A stretch of DNA of 64,000 nt from Thiodiazotropha sp040506275 (GCA_040506275.1 JBEVXD010000004.1:389242-453241); one strand, 5' to 3'; counted from the first letter of the stretch, positions 8,856-18,141 are shown. Numbers and translations are program-made. Notes: generated from the letters alone by a model not told the origin.

Positions 8856-11800
8856 CTAAGTGGAATCGGACGACTGGGCTCTATCCGGATACTGCTGCAA
8901 TTCCCCCTGCAATTGATGCGTCAACTGCAAAGGAGAACTGGTGTGCCTGGCCAACAGATAGTAGGCCACGGGAACGATATAGAGGGTAAAAAGAGTGGCA
9001 GCAATGACACCTGCCAGGATAACGGTACCGATTACCAGACGTGTTTCAGAACCGGCTCCGGTTGAGAGCAGCAGAGGCAAAGATCCCGCAGCGGTGGTAA
9101 TTCCGGTCATGAGAATAGGACGAAAACGCACCTCTGCAGCTTCGTAAAGAGCCTCACTGAAACTTCGCCCCCGATCCCTTAACTGATTAGCGAATTCAAC
9201 AATCAGGATACCGTTCTTTGCCGCCAGACCAACCAACATGATCAGTCCGATCTGACTATAGATATTAAGACTCTGATCCGTCAGATAGAGCCCAAGTAAC
9301 GCTCCAGCCATCGCCAGGGGTACGGTCAACATGATCACCAGTGGGTGAACCCAGCTTTCGAATTGGGCAGCAAGCACTAGATAGACCACAACAACACCAA
9401 GAACCAAAACAAACAGCACCGATGCACCAGCGCCTTTATAGTCTCTGGACTGCCCCTTGTAATCAATCACTGCATGGGCAGGCAAATGCTCATCAACCAG
9501 ATTTTCCAGAAAACCCAGAGCATCCCCCAGGGCCAGGCCGTCTTTCATATTGGCTTCTATGGTGATCGCTCTTACCCGGTTGTATCGGTTGAGTTTGATA
9601 GAGTCTGCCATCTCATGCAGGCTGACCAGATTGGAGAGCTGAACCAGTTGTTCATCATTGGATGATCTTACATAGAGATGACTCAGATCGTTGGGGGTTC
9701 GTTGATCCTTTCGATCGCCCTCCAGAATCACATCGTACTCTTCACCCTCTTCAATGTAGGTCGTTACCCGGCGTGAACCCAACATTGTCTCCAACGTTCG
9801 ACCTATGCTCTCCACGGTAACGCCAAGCTGTGCAGCCCGATCGTAATCAATCACCACTTTAAGCTGAGGCTTGGTCTCCTTATAGTCCCAATTAATGCCC
9901 TGCAACCCAGGATTGTTGTTATCAATCTCTGTCAGCAGAATATCCCGCCATTCAGCCAACTCGTCATAGGTACCACCACCAATGACAAATTGGACCGGCT
10001 TCTGGATTCGCCGCCCAAACCCCTGTCGCATGACAGGAAAGGCTTTGACTCCCGGCAGATCTGAGAGCTTTTTACGCAACTCTGCCATGATCTCCCAGGC
10101 AGATCTGCGAGCGCCCCAATCATTCAATACATTGATCACAATACCGCTGTTGAAGATAGCGAAATTACTGAAAGTTCTTGGTGCACGCACCAACAACCTG
10201 GTGATCTCTCCAGACTCAACATAGGGCATCATGCGCCGCTCTATCTCGTCCATATAGGTCTTCATATAGTCATAAGAGGCGCCCTCCGGACCATTCACCA
10301 AGAGATAGAAGGCACCGCGATCCTCCTTCGGAGCATACTCATCGGGGATCTGATCAAATAACCAGTAGGCGCCACCAAGAATCCCACCAAACAGTACTAT
10401 TACCACCCACAGGTGGTGCATAACCTTTTCCAGACTACGAATGTAAAAACGACGGATACGTTTAAACAGACTATCCACCCTCTTACTGAGCCAATTCCTG
10501 TCACCCTCTCCCTGGGGCAGAATCTGGGAAGCCAGCATTGGCGAAAGAGAGAGGGCCACCAGACTGGAGAAGATCACTGCGGCAGCCATGGTCATGGCAA
10601 ATTCTGAGAAGAGGCGTCCTATATCTCCTCCAAGAAATGCGATTGGGGTAAAAACCGCAACCAGCACCAGAGTGGTAGAGATCACTGCAAACGCAACCTG
10701 CCGTGCACCACGAAACGAAGCGACAAGTCGACTCTCCTGATAGGTCTCCATTCGCCGGTGTATGTTCTCAAGCATCACAATCGCATCATCCACCACCAAC
10801 CCGATTGCCAGAACCAGCGCCAGCAAGGTGAGGATGTTGATGGTAAACCCAAGCATCAGTAAAACCAGAAAGGTCGCAACAAGTGAAACAGGTACGGCTA
10901 CCGCTGGTACGATCATCGCCCTTAGACTTCCGAGAAACAGAAAGATCACTGTGACCACCAGAGCTGTGGCGATAAACAAGGTTTTATAGACCTCATCAAT
11001 GGCCTCTTTGATGAACACCGAACTATCAAAACTCTGCTTGATCTCCATCCCTTCGGGCAGGGATTGATTGACCCTGATACGTTCAGCTTTAGCCGCTTCT
11101 GCCACTGTCAACGTGTTAGCCGTGGATTGCTTGATAATCCCTATGCCCACCATCGGCACGCCATTGCCACGAAAGAATGTACGCGTCTCCTCCGCCCCCT
11201 TTTCCACCCGGGCAACCTCACCGAGTCTGACTAAATAGCCGTCATCACCCCGCGTCAGTACCAGTCGCGCAAAATCCTCTTCGGTGTGAAAGCTACGATC
11301 CACCCGCACAGTGAAAGCGCGATCAACGGAATCGATACTGCCAGCAGGCAGCTCCAGATTGCCAGCGCGTAGTGCCTGTTCGACATCTACCACAGTCAAA
11401 CCCCGGGCAGCCAATGCCTGACGGTCGATCCAGACTCGCATGGCGAAGGTCTGTCCGCCACCCACCAGTACCCGGGCAACACCATCCAGCACCGAAAAAC
11501 GATCCACCAGGTAACGCCTTGCATAGTCAGATAGCTGCGGCACTGTCATCCTGTCACTTACCAGGTTGAGCCACATGATGACCTCTTCATTGGTGTCGAC
11601 TTTCTGGATCTCAGGCGGGTCTGCTTCCAATGGCAGGTTATCAAGGATTGCCGATACCCTGTCCCGAACATCATTGGCAGCTGCGTCTATATCCCGTCCT
11701 ATATCGAACTCTATGGTAACCACCGAACGACCATCTTCACTGACCGATGAGGTGAAACGAATACCTTCGATGCCGGAAATACGATCCTCGATCAATTGTG

Positions 11801-11990
11801 TAATTCGTGTCTCGACCACATTAGCAGCAGCGCCTGGATAGATGGTCTCTACTGAGACCACCGGGGAATCGATATTCGGATACTCTCGCAGAGGGAGCTG
11901 ATTGAAAGCCACCAATCCGAATGCAATCAATAGCAGCGAGATGACTGCTGCAAATACAGGCCTTTTAACTGAGATATCTGAGAGGATCAT
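8856..11990 (-). CDS. RND-family multidrug/solvent efflux permease
   Basis: At 1044 residues this is a full-length AcrB/MexB-class inner-membrane pump. It starts MILSDISVKRPVFAAVISLLL, the typical first transmembrane helix, has two large periplasmic domains, and carries LAIGLVVDDAIVMLENIHRR with the paired Asp residues of the proton relay near residue 405. It also has the conserved end of helix 10-12 (GLAAKNGILIVEFAN). The start codon overlaps the stop of the adaptor gene (ATGA, 11987-11990), so the two are translated together. No outer-membrane factor and no TetR-type regulator lies beside them; a TolC encoded elsewhere is presumably used. The substrate is unknown. The sequence is closest in style to the HAE1 group of Gammaproteobacteria. 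Confidence 0.95.
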   Translation of the reverse strand: MILSDISVKRPVFAAVISLLLIAFGLVAFNQLPLREYPNIDSPVVSVETIYPGAAANVVETRITQLIEDRISGIEGIRFTSSVSEDGRSVVTIEFDIGRDIDAAANDVRDRVSAILDNLPLEADPPEIQKVDTNEEVIMWLNLVSDRMTVPQLSDYARRYLVDRFSVLDGVARVLVGGGQTFAMRVWIDRQALAARGLTVVDVEQALRAGNLELPAGSIDSVDRAFTVRVDRSFHTEEDFARLVLTRGDDGYLVRLGEVARVEKGAEETRTFFRGNGVPMVGIGIIKQSTANTLTVAEAAKAERIRVNQSLPEGMEIKQSFDSSVFIKEAIDEVYKTLFIATALVVTVIFLFLGSLRAMIVPAVAVPVSLVATFLVLLMLGFTINILTLLALVLAIGLVVDDAIVMLENIHRRMETYQESRLVASFRGARQVAFAVISTTLVLVAVFTPIAFLGGDIGRLFSEFAMTMAAAVIFSSLVALSLSPMLASQILPQGEGDRNWLSKRVDSLFKRIRRFYIRSLEKVMHHLWVVIVLFGGILGGAYWLFDQIPDEYAPKEDRGAFYLLVNGPEGASYDYMKTYMDEIERRMMPYVESGEITRLLVRAPRTFSNFAIFNSGIVINVLNDWGARRSAWEIMAELRKKLSDLPGVKAFPVMRQGFGRRIQKPVQFVIGGGTYDELAEWRDILLTEIDNNNPGLQGINWDYKETKPQLKVVIDYDRAAQLGVTVESIGRTLETMLGSRRVTTYIEEGEEYDVILEGDRKDQRTPNDLSHLYVRSSNDEQLVQLSNLVSLHEMADSIKLNRYNRVRAITIEANMKDGLALGDALGFLENLVDEHLPAHAVIDYKGQSRDYKGAGASVLFVLVLGVVVVYLVLAAQFESWVHPLVIMLTVPLAMAGALLGLYLTDQSLNIYSQIGLIMLVGLAAKNGILIVEFANQLRDRGRSFSEALYEAAEVRFRPILMTGITTAAGSLPLLLSTGAGSETRLVIGTVILAGVIAATLFTLYIVPVAYYLLARHTSSPLQLTHQLQGELQQYPDRAQSSDST

Positions 11991-13072
11991 TTCAGACCTG
12001 GCGATTTACTAAGCTGCGGTTTCAACATCATGTCGACGGTCTGAGAGCCATCATCAACCCCTTTGATACGCACAAAGCCATTCACCCGCGCCTTATCCGT
12101 GCCATGGGTTATCACCCTGTCACCAATCTTCAACCCCTCGACCACCTCCACTTCACCTGGACGGCGCGAACCTATTTTGATCTCAACTTTTGAGACCAGA
12201 TTCTCTGTGCCATTGACTGTCAGTACGAACTGTTTTCTCCCTTTTGGCATCAGTGCAGACTCAGGAATCAGCAATGTCCGACGGGGGTTGTAGAGCAGCT
12301 CAACTGTCATCAACATACCCGGTTTCAACTGGCCCTCTGTATTGGGTAACATCGCTCTCACCACCACTGAACGATTGACCGGGTCCACCCGGCTATCGAC
12401 CACTTTCACCCGCCCCTCGAAGACCTTATCTTCATAGGCTCTGGTATGCGCTCGAATCGATAATCCCGGTTGCAGTTGAGAGAGATAGGACGAAGGCACG
12501 GCAAACTCCAACTTCATCACCCGGTCATCATCCAGGGTTGTGATGGTATCGCCAGGCTCAACCAAGGCACCCACACTGAGGTTGCGCAACCCAACCACAC
12601 CGGGAAACGGCGCTTTGATCAACCTATCGGCCAAACGGGACTCTATCGCAGCCAGTCTTGCCCTGGCGGTATCCTGCTCCCGGCGCCGTTGGTCTAGCAG
12701 GGATTGAGCCTCAATACCTCGAGACTGGAGGCTCTTTACTCGTGAGAACTGCCGTTTGGCCTCATCCAGATTGGCACTCGCCTCTTGCAGCAATGCATGC
12801 TCTTCACTACTGGTCATCTCGACGATCACCTGTCCCTGGGTAACCCTTTGACCGTCATCGAAATGGAGTGCCGTCACTGTTTCGGTGACATTCACCGTCA
12901 ACTCAACTGACTCGTTCGCTTTGAGTGTACCCAGAGCCTCAATCTGCTGAACAAAATCGTCTTCTTTCGCTTCAGACACAATCACCCAGGGTGCCGGTTT
13001 ATCTTCAGCAAAGAGTAGCGGACTAGCCAACATGAGCAGAAGTGAAAGCAGACTGGTGTTGAAAAGTAGCAT
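11987..13072 (-). CDS. RND efflux periplasmic adaptor (membrane fusion protein)
   Basis: 361 residues. A signal peptide (LLSLLLMLASPLLFA) is followed by a beta-barrel/lipoyl half motif, a helical hairpin of about 60 residues (from HALLQEASANLDEAKRQ to ARLAAIESRLADR), the second lipoyl half IKAPFPGVVGLRNLSVGALV and the C-terminal beta-barrel with LKPGMLMTVELLYNPRR. This order is that of AcrA/MexA-type adaptors. There is no lipobox cysteine, so it is probably soluble or tethered by the uncleaved signal. It is the first gene of a two-gene operon with the permease. The 13073-13166 region should hold the promoter; no divergent regulator gene is present. Confidence 0.93.
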   Translation of the reverse strand: MLLFNTSLLSLLLMLASPLLFAEDKPAPWVIVSEAKEDDFVQQIEALGTLKANESVELTVNVTETVTALHFDDGQRVTQGQVIVEMTSSEEHALLQEASANLDEAKRQFSRVKSLQSRGIEAQSLLDQRRREQDTARARLAAIESRLADRLIKAPFPGVVGLRNLSVGALVEPGDTITTLDDDRVMKLEFAVPSSYLSQLQPGLSIRAHTRAYEDKVFEGRVKVVDSRVDPVNRSVVVRAMLPNTEGQLKPGMLMTVELLYNPRRTLLIPESALMPKGRKQFVLTVNGTENLVSKVEIKIGSRRPGEVEVVEGLKIGDRVITHGTDKARVNGFVRIKGVDDGSQTVDMMLKPQLSKSPGLK

Positions 13073-13166
13073 ATCGTTTGCGCGCTCCGTTACTCACAAA
13101 TATGGTGCATGACGTTAGCCATAATTTGCCCTGTGGCACAATAGAATAGTGAACCAGAGAGATATT

Positions 13167-13183
13167 CGCACTATTTTGGTGCA
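13167..13183. promoter_or_regulatory. Probable NtrC binding site
   Basis: CGCACTATTTTGGTGCA matches the NtrC enhancer consensus TGCACYA-N3-TGGTGCA at 13 of 14 fixed positions. A weaker half-site TTGCACC lies about 27 bp further on (13195). The site is about 255 bp upstream of the -24 element at 13437, a workable enhancer distance. Confidence 0.65.
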
Positions 13184-13436
13184 TAAAAGATCAAGTTGCA
13201 CCCAGTGAACGCCCTGTTATGAGCCTAATATTAGAGGGGTGGTTAAATAGAGTTTTTTATTCTCACGATGTTCCATCACAACCCATCATTAGGAAAATGC
13301 AGGATGACAATTTCTACAGAACCTGTCCAGCCTGATCAGACTCGCCTTTACACGCTCTGCACTGAAGCCCGCTGTAACAGCTGAAATGCTGAGTAACGGC
13401 ATAGCGCGCCATCAGTTCTTCAACTGTAATAACACT

Positions 13437-13454
13437 TTGGCACAGAACCTGCTC
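13437..13454 (+). promoter_or_regulatory. Sigma-54 (-24/-12) promoter for gpgP-gpgS
   Basis: TTGGCACAGAACCTGCTC has the invariant GG and GC exactly 10 bases apart and closely resembles the glnA sigma-54 promoter. Transcription would start near 13464 and give a leader of about 275 nt before gpgP. The rest of 13073-13738 holds no convincing gene. Confidence 0.7.
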
Positions 13455-13738
13455 CCTCAGGTTCAACTTTAGAGGATCCTGCCAAGGACCGTGAACATCG
13501 TTATACCTTTATTTGCCAATAGTGATTTCAATTCCAAGATATATCCCATGCCATCAATTTTTATTCTGTTGTCCTTACTATCCGAGCTCTAAACAAGTCA
13601 TGCAAAACCTCGTTTCAAACTGCCATAAGTCATTCAATTTTGCCTGCTTAGCGGTATGCTGGCCAATCAACACTTCACGGTTTGGCGCATCAACAGCCAA
13701 CCGGGCCACGCTCAACAATACCAAAAAGATATAGAAAA

Positions 13739-14521
13739 ATGATGAATGGATGGCTGATCTTTACCGATTTGGATGGCACGTTACTGGACCATAACAGCTA
13801 TGATTACTCCCCGGCATTGCCTGCACTTCAGCGACTCAAGGAGCATAAGGTACCGGTGATACCAACCTCTAGTAAGACCTATGCTGAACTCAAGGTCTAT
13901 CTACAGCAACTTGAGCTGAATGGCCCGATGGTCGCGGAGAATGGTGCCGTGATCATCTACCCTGGCGAAGCGCCTCAGGTTGCACCACCTGGTTACATGC
14001 TGATGAGGGACTATCTGGTCGATTGCCGCGCCAACCCTGAGTATGACTTCATAGGCTTTGGTGATATGAGCCTGGAAGATGTCATTGAGGCGACAGGGCT
14101 GGATAGAAACTCGGCAGAACGGGCCATGCAGAGACTGGCATCAGAACCGATGATCTGGCGGAGTGACGAAGAGAGCCTGAAAAAATTTAAACGTAAAGCC
14201 AGCAATGCTGGATTCAGGCTACTACAAGGAGGGCGTTTCCTTCATCTACTAAGCGACACTGATAAAGGCCACGCAGTGAGGCATGTTATCAATCACATGA
14301 TGACCAAAGGTAAGAGAGTAAATCGAACCATCGCTCTGGGAGACAGCGACAACGACAAGGATATGTTGATGGTTGCAGACATCCCGATCATTGTCCGCAA
14401 ACATGATGGTAGCCACATGACATTACCAGAACGGCCTGACGCCAAAATAACTGACCAGCCTGGTCCGACCGGCTGGAACCAGGCAATTCTAGACCTGATA
14501 CAACAATACGAGGATAGATAA
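13739..14521 (+). CDS. gpgP: Glucosyl-/mannosyl-3-phosphoglycerate phosphatase
   Basis: This is a HAD-superfamily phosphatase of the MPGP/GPGP family, 260 residues. Motif I is FTDLDGTLLD (Asp10 nucleophile, Asp12), motif II lies in PVIPTSSKT, and motif IV is ALGDSDNDKDML. The family-specific NGPMVAENGAVI is also present. It removes phosphate from glucosyl- or mannosyl-3-phosphoglycerate to give the compatible solute. The neighbouring gene is a glucosyl-3-phosphoglycerate synthase, so the glucosyl substrate is more likely. An upstream TTG at 13682 keeps the frame open, but the ATG at 13739 (or 13742) begins right at the conserved N-terminus. The stop overlaps the next start by one base (TAATG). 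Control is probably by the sigma-54 promoter at 13437. Confidence 0.9.
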   Translation: MMNGWLIFTDLDGTLLDHNSYDYSPALPALQRLKEHKVPVIPTSSKTYAELKVYLQQLELNGPMVAENGAVIIYPGEAPQVAPPGYMLMRDYLVDCRANPEYDFIGFGDMSLEDVIEATGLDRNSAERAMQRLASEPMIWRSDEESLKKFKRKASNAGFRLLQGGRFLHLLSDTDKGHAVRHVINHMMTKGKRVNRTIALGDSDNDKDMLMVADIPIIVRKHDGSHMTLPERPDAKITDQPGPTGWNQAILDLIQQYEDR

Positions 14522-15732
14522 TGGCTGACTTTTTCCAACATGGGGATATCACGACATTACACAAACTGACCAATCGTCCTCTGGAGGAGATGGAGCAGGA
14601 ACTGAAAACCTTCTCAGTGAAAAAACCGATTGGACTGGTTCTTCCCAGCCTGTTTTCGGAACTGACCGGGCCAGCGCTTTCCCATATTGTCGATGAGCTG
14701 CAACACGCTACCTATATTTCCCATATCATCATCGGCCTCGACCGGGCCAATGAATCAGAATTTAACCAAGCCCAGGAGTTTTTTGCCCGACTCCCCCAGC
14801 AGACCCATTTGCTATGGCAGGATGGGCCACGTCTGCGCAGTCTTGATGCAGAGCTTCAGGAACGGGATCTATCCCCACCGGAGCCAGGAAAGGGGCGCAA
14901 TGTCTGGTTCTGTCTTGGATATGCATTGGCTATAGAGGAGCTGCAGGCGATCGGCCTGCATGACTGCGATATCGTCACTTACTCACGGGAGTTACCTGCC
15001 CGCTTACTCTATCCATTGGCTCATCCCAACTTCAGCTTTGAATATGCAAAGGGCTACTACGCCCGAGTCAACGAGGACAAACTCAGTGGCCGTGTGACCC
15101 GGCTATTCGTCACACCCATGCTGCGCGCCCTGCGACTGATGGTCGGACCACTCGACTACCTGAAGTATATGGACAGTTTCCGTTACCCGCTCTCCGGTGA
15201 GTTCGCCATGAGCCGGGATCTCGCATCACAGGTTCGCATACCCAGCGACTGGGGGCTTGAGGTTGGCTTGTTGTCAGAGGTCTACCGAAATATCTCTTAT
15301 CACCAGATCTGCCAGGTCGATATAGCTGACCAATATGACCACAAACATCAGGAACTCTCAGCAGAAGATCGCACAGGCGGACTCGCCAAGATGAGTCGGG
15401 ACATCGCAAAATCCTTCTATCGAAAACTGGCGACAGAGGGCATTCAGATGAACCAGGCCTTCTTTCGCAGCCTCAAGGCGGCCTATCTGCGCAAAGCCCT
15501 AGATATGGTGGAGATGTACTACCACGATGCCAAAATCAACGCCTTGACCTTCAACCGCCATGCTGAAGAGGAGGCGATCGAAGTCTTTCAACAGAGCATT
15601 GTTGAAGCTGGTCAGGCGTTTCTCGACAATCCGCTGGAAGCGCCGTTTATCCCGAATTGGAAACGGGTACTCTCCGCCATGCCCGATTTCACATCACGTC
15701 TGTATGAGGCGGTGGCTGAGGATAATCGTTAA
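14521..15732 (+). CDS. gpgS: Glucosyl-3-phosphoglycerate synthase (GT81-type)
   Basis: 403 residues of a GT-A glycosyltransferase that joins glucose from an NDP-glucose donor to 3-phosphoglycerate. The visible signatures are GLVLPSLFSEL near residue 37, the strand-loop HIIIGLDRAN, and the metal-binding D-C-D in HDCDIVTYSRELPARL near residue 148. The long C-terminal region with RLFVTPMLRALRLM and SGEFAMSRDLASQVRIPSDWGLE is typical of bacterial GpgS. It follows gpgP with a one-base overlap, so product and dephosphorylation are coupled. The last 45 codons have a diverged second copy downstream (15970-16113). Cytoplasmic; the donor (UDP-, GDP- or ADP-glucose) cannot be told from sequence. Confidence 0.92.
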   Translation: MADFFQHGDITTLHKLTNRPLEEMEQELKTFSVKKPIGLVLPSLFSELTGPALSHIVDELQHATYISHIIIGLDRANESEFNQAQEFFARLPQQTHLLWQDGPRLRSLDAELQERDLSPPEPGKGRNVWFCLGYALAIEELQAIGLHDCDIVTYSRELPARLLYPLAHPNFSFEYAKGYYARVNEDKLSGRVTRLFVTPMLRALRLMVGPLDYLKYMDSFRYPLSGEFAMSRDLASQVRIPSDWGLEVGLLSEVYRNISYHQICQVDIADQYDHKHQELSAEDRTGGLAKMSRDIAKSFYRKLATEGIQMNQAFFRSLKAAYLRKALDMVEMYYHDAKINALTFNRHAEEEAIEVFQQSIVEAGQAFLDNPLEAPFIPNWKRVLSAMPDFTSRLYEAVAEDNR

Positions 15733-15890
15733 GACTAGTGGGGCTTGGCCCCCACCAAAAGCCATGTTAAGACGTAGGGTGCCGCGCTACCGCACCATCC
15801 AGGGTAAGGATTCGTAAAAAACCAGCCACTTGGATCATTACCCGCTGTGTCAGTAAAGCAGTTCGTCAGGTGGTTTTCGTTTCAGTCGAA

Positions 15891-15913
15891 GATGGTGCGG
15901 CAGGGCCGCACCC
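15891..15913. repeat. REP-like palindrome, family 1
   Basis: ATGGTGCGGCAGGGCCGCACC followed by CTAC, in inverted orientation. About 25 bp before it lies CAGGTGGTTTTCGTTTCAG, the reverse complement of the core start of the composite element described at 34101. A degenerate copy also lies at 15738-15793. Confidence 0.8.
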
Positions 15914-15969
15914 TACGCTCGAATCTATACCGGAGCTTCAGCGTCATATAAACTGGGTGAGGAGGGTAA

Positions 15970-16113
15970 TCAGCATTTTGGAAGCGGGACAGGCGCTTCT
16001 TAACAACCCACTGGAAGCCCCGTTTATACCAAACTGGAAACGGGTACTCTCTGCCATGCCCGATTTCATCTCCCGACTGTATGAAGCGGTAGCTGAGGAC
16101 AATCAATAAGACT
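15970..16113 (+). pseudogene. Diverged copy of the gpgS 3' end
   Basis: About 140 bases match 15597-15741, from the codons for EAGQAFLDNPLEAPFIPNWK through the stop codon and nine bases beyond (TAAGACTAG). Some 20 positions differ, and most changes are in third codon positions (LEAGQALLNNPLEAPFIPNW is kept). There is no start codon or ribosome-binding site. It is a tail fragment, not a gene. Confidence 0.85.
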
Positions 16114-16211
16114 AGCGGGACCTGCCACTGGCTGATTCTGCGTTGCACTTCTTATGAAAGGCATGCCATTCTGGTTAAGTGCGACTTGCCTTGGTCCAGT
16201 AGCTGCCTTGA

Positions 16212-16283
16212 ATGGTGGGGCATGGCCCCACCCTACCCCACAACACCCAACTATTTGTAGGGTGGGGCCATGCCCCACCAAAA
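16212..16283. repeat. Head-to-head pair of REP-like palindromes, family 1
   Basis: GGTGGGGCATGGCCCCACC-CTAC and GTAG-GGTGGGGCCATGCCCCACC face each other across about 25 bp. An almost identical pair is at 54348-54408. Confidence 0.85.
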
Positions 16284-16395
16284 GGCGCTGCGAATCAAAA
16301 CTCATACTTCAATTTACGCTTCAATTCATATATCACGAAGCTAAAGAAATAACTGGGTGAGAAGGGTAACCAGTAATAGACTTACACACCCAACT

Positions 16396-18141
16396 TTACT
16401 GCTTAGACATCAACCAGACTGTCTGGTAGGGACGAAATCTCAAACCACGCTCATCCAAATCGGGAACCACCTGATGCAACGCATCAAACCAGCGCACCTC
16501 ATCACCAAGGAATGAGACATCAACAGACATCAGATCACCTGTGGTGTTGTGGATAGCGTAGACACGTTGCTCCCCATCGAGGCTGACTCGCTCCAAGCCA
16601 AATATTCCGTCAGGCATATCGAGCACTCGCTGTGGTGCATCAGGATGAAAAGCTTTGATACCACCGCGAATACGCAGACGACGAATATATTCAGGAAAGA
16701 CCTGTCCTGCGTCAGTGAGAGGCAGATCTATCAGCCTCTCAAGCTCAGAACCATCCCATTTTCGACGATTGATCGCCCGGGTCATTCCAGTCCGTTCTAC
16801 GCCTAACGGGTCATTGGGCGTCGCACCCAACGCGTTGATATAGACTGCTGGGATACCCCGAAAGGAGAGTGGCAGGGTCTGGGATAACATAAAACGTGCA
16901 ATATGCCAGGGATCGACATCATCATCTTCAGCCGCAAAAGCATCGAAATAACTGACATTGAGTTCATAGGGTCTGTCCCGACCTTCAGTGGTGGCCCGCA
17001 TAGAGACATAACCACCACGTCGACGCATCATATCGAGCAGGTGATCCAGCTCATCATCCGGTACCAAACCCTCCAGGGGACGCAAACCCACCCCATCGTG
17101 AGAGGCAGTAAAATTGAGATAGGTACAACCATCTGGCAGCTTTTCCTGTTCCAATGAGCGGGCCCAGGGCACCAGATACTCAGTGGTCTGACACATGATG
17201 GCATGCAGAATCAGTGGCGGCAGGCTGAACTGATAGACCATGTTGGCCTCATCCCCGCCATCAAAATAACTGATATTCTCCTGATGAGGTACATTGGTTT
17301 CGGTCAATAGAATGGCACCAGGCTCAAGCAGGTCAATCAAGGTTCTGAACAGCTTGATCACCTCATGGGTTTGAGGCAAGTGGATGCAGGATGTACCGAT
17401 CTCTTTCCAAAGAAATGCCACGGCATCAAGACGAATAGCACGAGCACCTCGACGGATGTACTCCAGCAATATATCTATGAACTCAAGCAGAACATCAGGA
17501 TTGGCATAGTTAAGATCAATCTGGTCATTGCTGAAGGTGGCCCAAACGTCAATCATCCCGCGAGGCGTACGGACATGGCTCAACAGGGGCGTACTGCGCG
17601 GTCGCACTACCATCGAGAGATTCTCTTCCGGTGCCACCTGCATGACATAGTCTCGACCAGGCTCTTCGTCATGTACAAAATTCACAAACCAGAGATGCTC
17701 CCGGGACATATGGTTCAGCACCAGATCAAACAGCAGGGTAAATTCCTCTCCAAGCTGTTCAATGTCTTCCCACTCCCCCAACACAGGATTAACTGTACGA
17801 AAATCTGAGACAGAGAAACCATCATCAGAGCTGAAGGGAAAGAAGGGCAGAATATGCACCATGCTGAAGACACCATTAAGACGTCGATCCAGGAAGTGCT
17901 TTAATGCAGCCAGGGGTATCATTCCAGGGTACTGGACACTATCACCGTAGGTGATCAGCACGCTGTCTTTTTCGTCCCAGCGAGGAATCTCCAGACGCTT
18001 TCCCTGACGAGCCTCGATGTGGCGACTGATCAGTTCAAGTACTTTAGGCACCAGATCTGCTGCCATCTCTTGCCCATACAGCAGGCTTAAATGGTCCAGT
18101 AGTTTGCTATCCAACTCATCAACGCTCATCGCTACTCTCAT
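16396..18141 (-). CDS. GH13_18 sucrose-phosphorylase-like enzyme, probable glucosylglycerate phosphorylase
   Basis: 581 residues of a GH13 subfamily 18 phosphorylase. The catalytic groups are visible: nucleophile Asp in AIRLDAVAFLWK (near residue 239), acid/base Glu in LLTETNVPHQENISYF (near 278), and the transition-state Asp in NFTASHDGVGLRP. The N-terminal DSVQYPGMIPL and HILPFFPFSSDDGFSV are typical. Characterised relatives split sucrose, glucosylglycerol or glucosylglycerate with phosphate to give glucose 1-phosphate. Because it lies convergent to gpgP-gpgS, glucosylglycerate is the best guess, letting the cell recover the solute. Start could be ATG 18141 or 18129. The two units share the repeat-filled 15733-16395 gap. 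Confidence 0.85.
   Translation of the reverse strand: MRVAMSVDELDSKLLDHLSLLYGQEMAADLVPKVLELISRHIEARQGKRLEIPRWDEKDSVLITYGDSVQYPGMIPLAALKHFLDRRLNGVFSMVHILPFFPFSSDDGFSVSDFRTVNPVLGEWEDIEQLGEEFTLLFDLVLNHMSREHLWFVNFVHDEEPGRDYVMQVAPEENLSMVVRPRSTPLLSHVRTPRGMIDVWATFSNDQIDLNYANPDVLLEFIDILLEYIRRGARAIRLDAVAFLWKEIGTSCIHLPQTHEVIKLFRTLIDLLEPGAILLTETNVPHQENISYFDGGDEANMVYQFSLPPLILHAIMCQTTEYLVPWARSLEQEKLPDGCTYLNFTASHDGVGLRPLEGLVPDDELDHLLDMMRRRGGYVSMRATTEGRDRPYELNVSYFDAFAAEDDDVDPWHIARFMLSQTLPLSFRGIPAVYINALGATPNDPLGVERTGMTRAINRRKWDGSELERLIDLPLTDAGQVFPEYIRRLRIRGGIKAFHPDAPQRVLDMPDGIFGLERVSLDGEQRVYAIHNTTGDLMSVDVSFLGDEVRWFDALHQVVPDLDERGLRFRPYQTVWLMSKQ

Noticed and set aside
13330..13435. Minus-strand frame VITVEELMARYAVTQHF with a CRAC-type Cys pair
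   Set aside because: Only about 35 codons, no start or ribosome-binding site, and it overlaps the sigma-54 promoter region. Could be a gene relic, but I cannot name it.
13513..13734. 73-residue plus-strand frame upstream of gpgP
   Set aside because: It lies in the leader of the gpg transcript, has no family features, and overlaps the upstream extension of gpgP in another frame.
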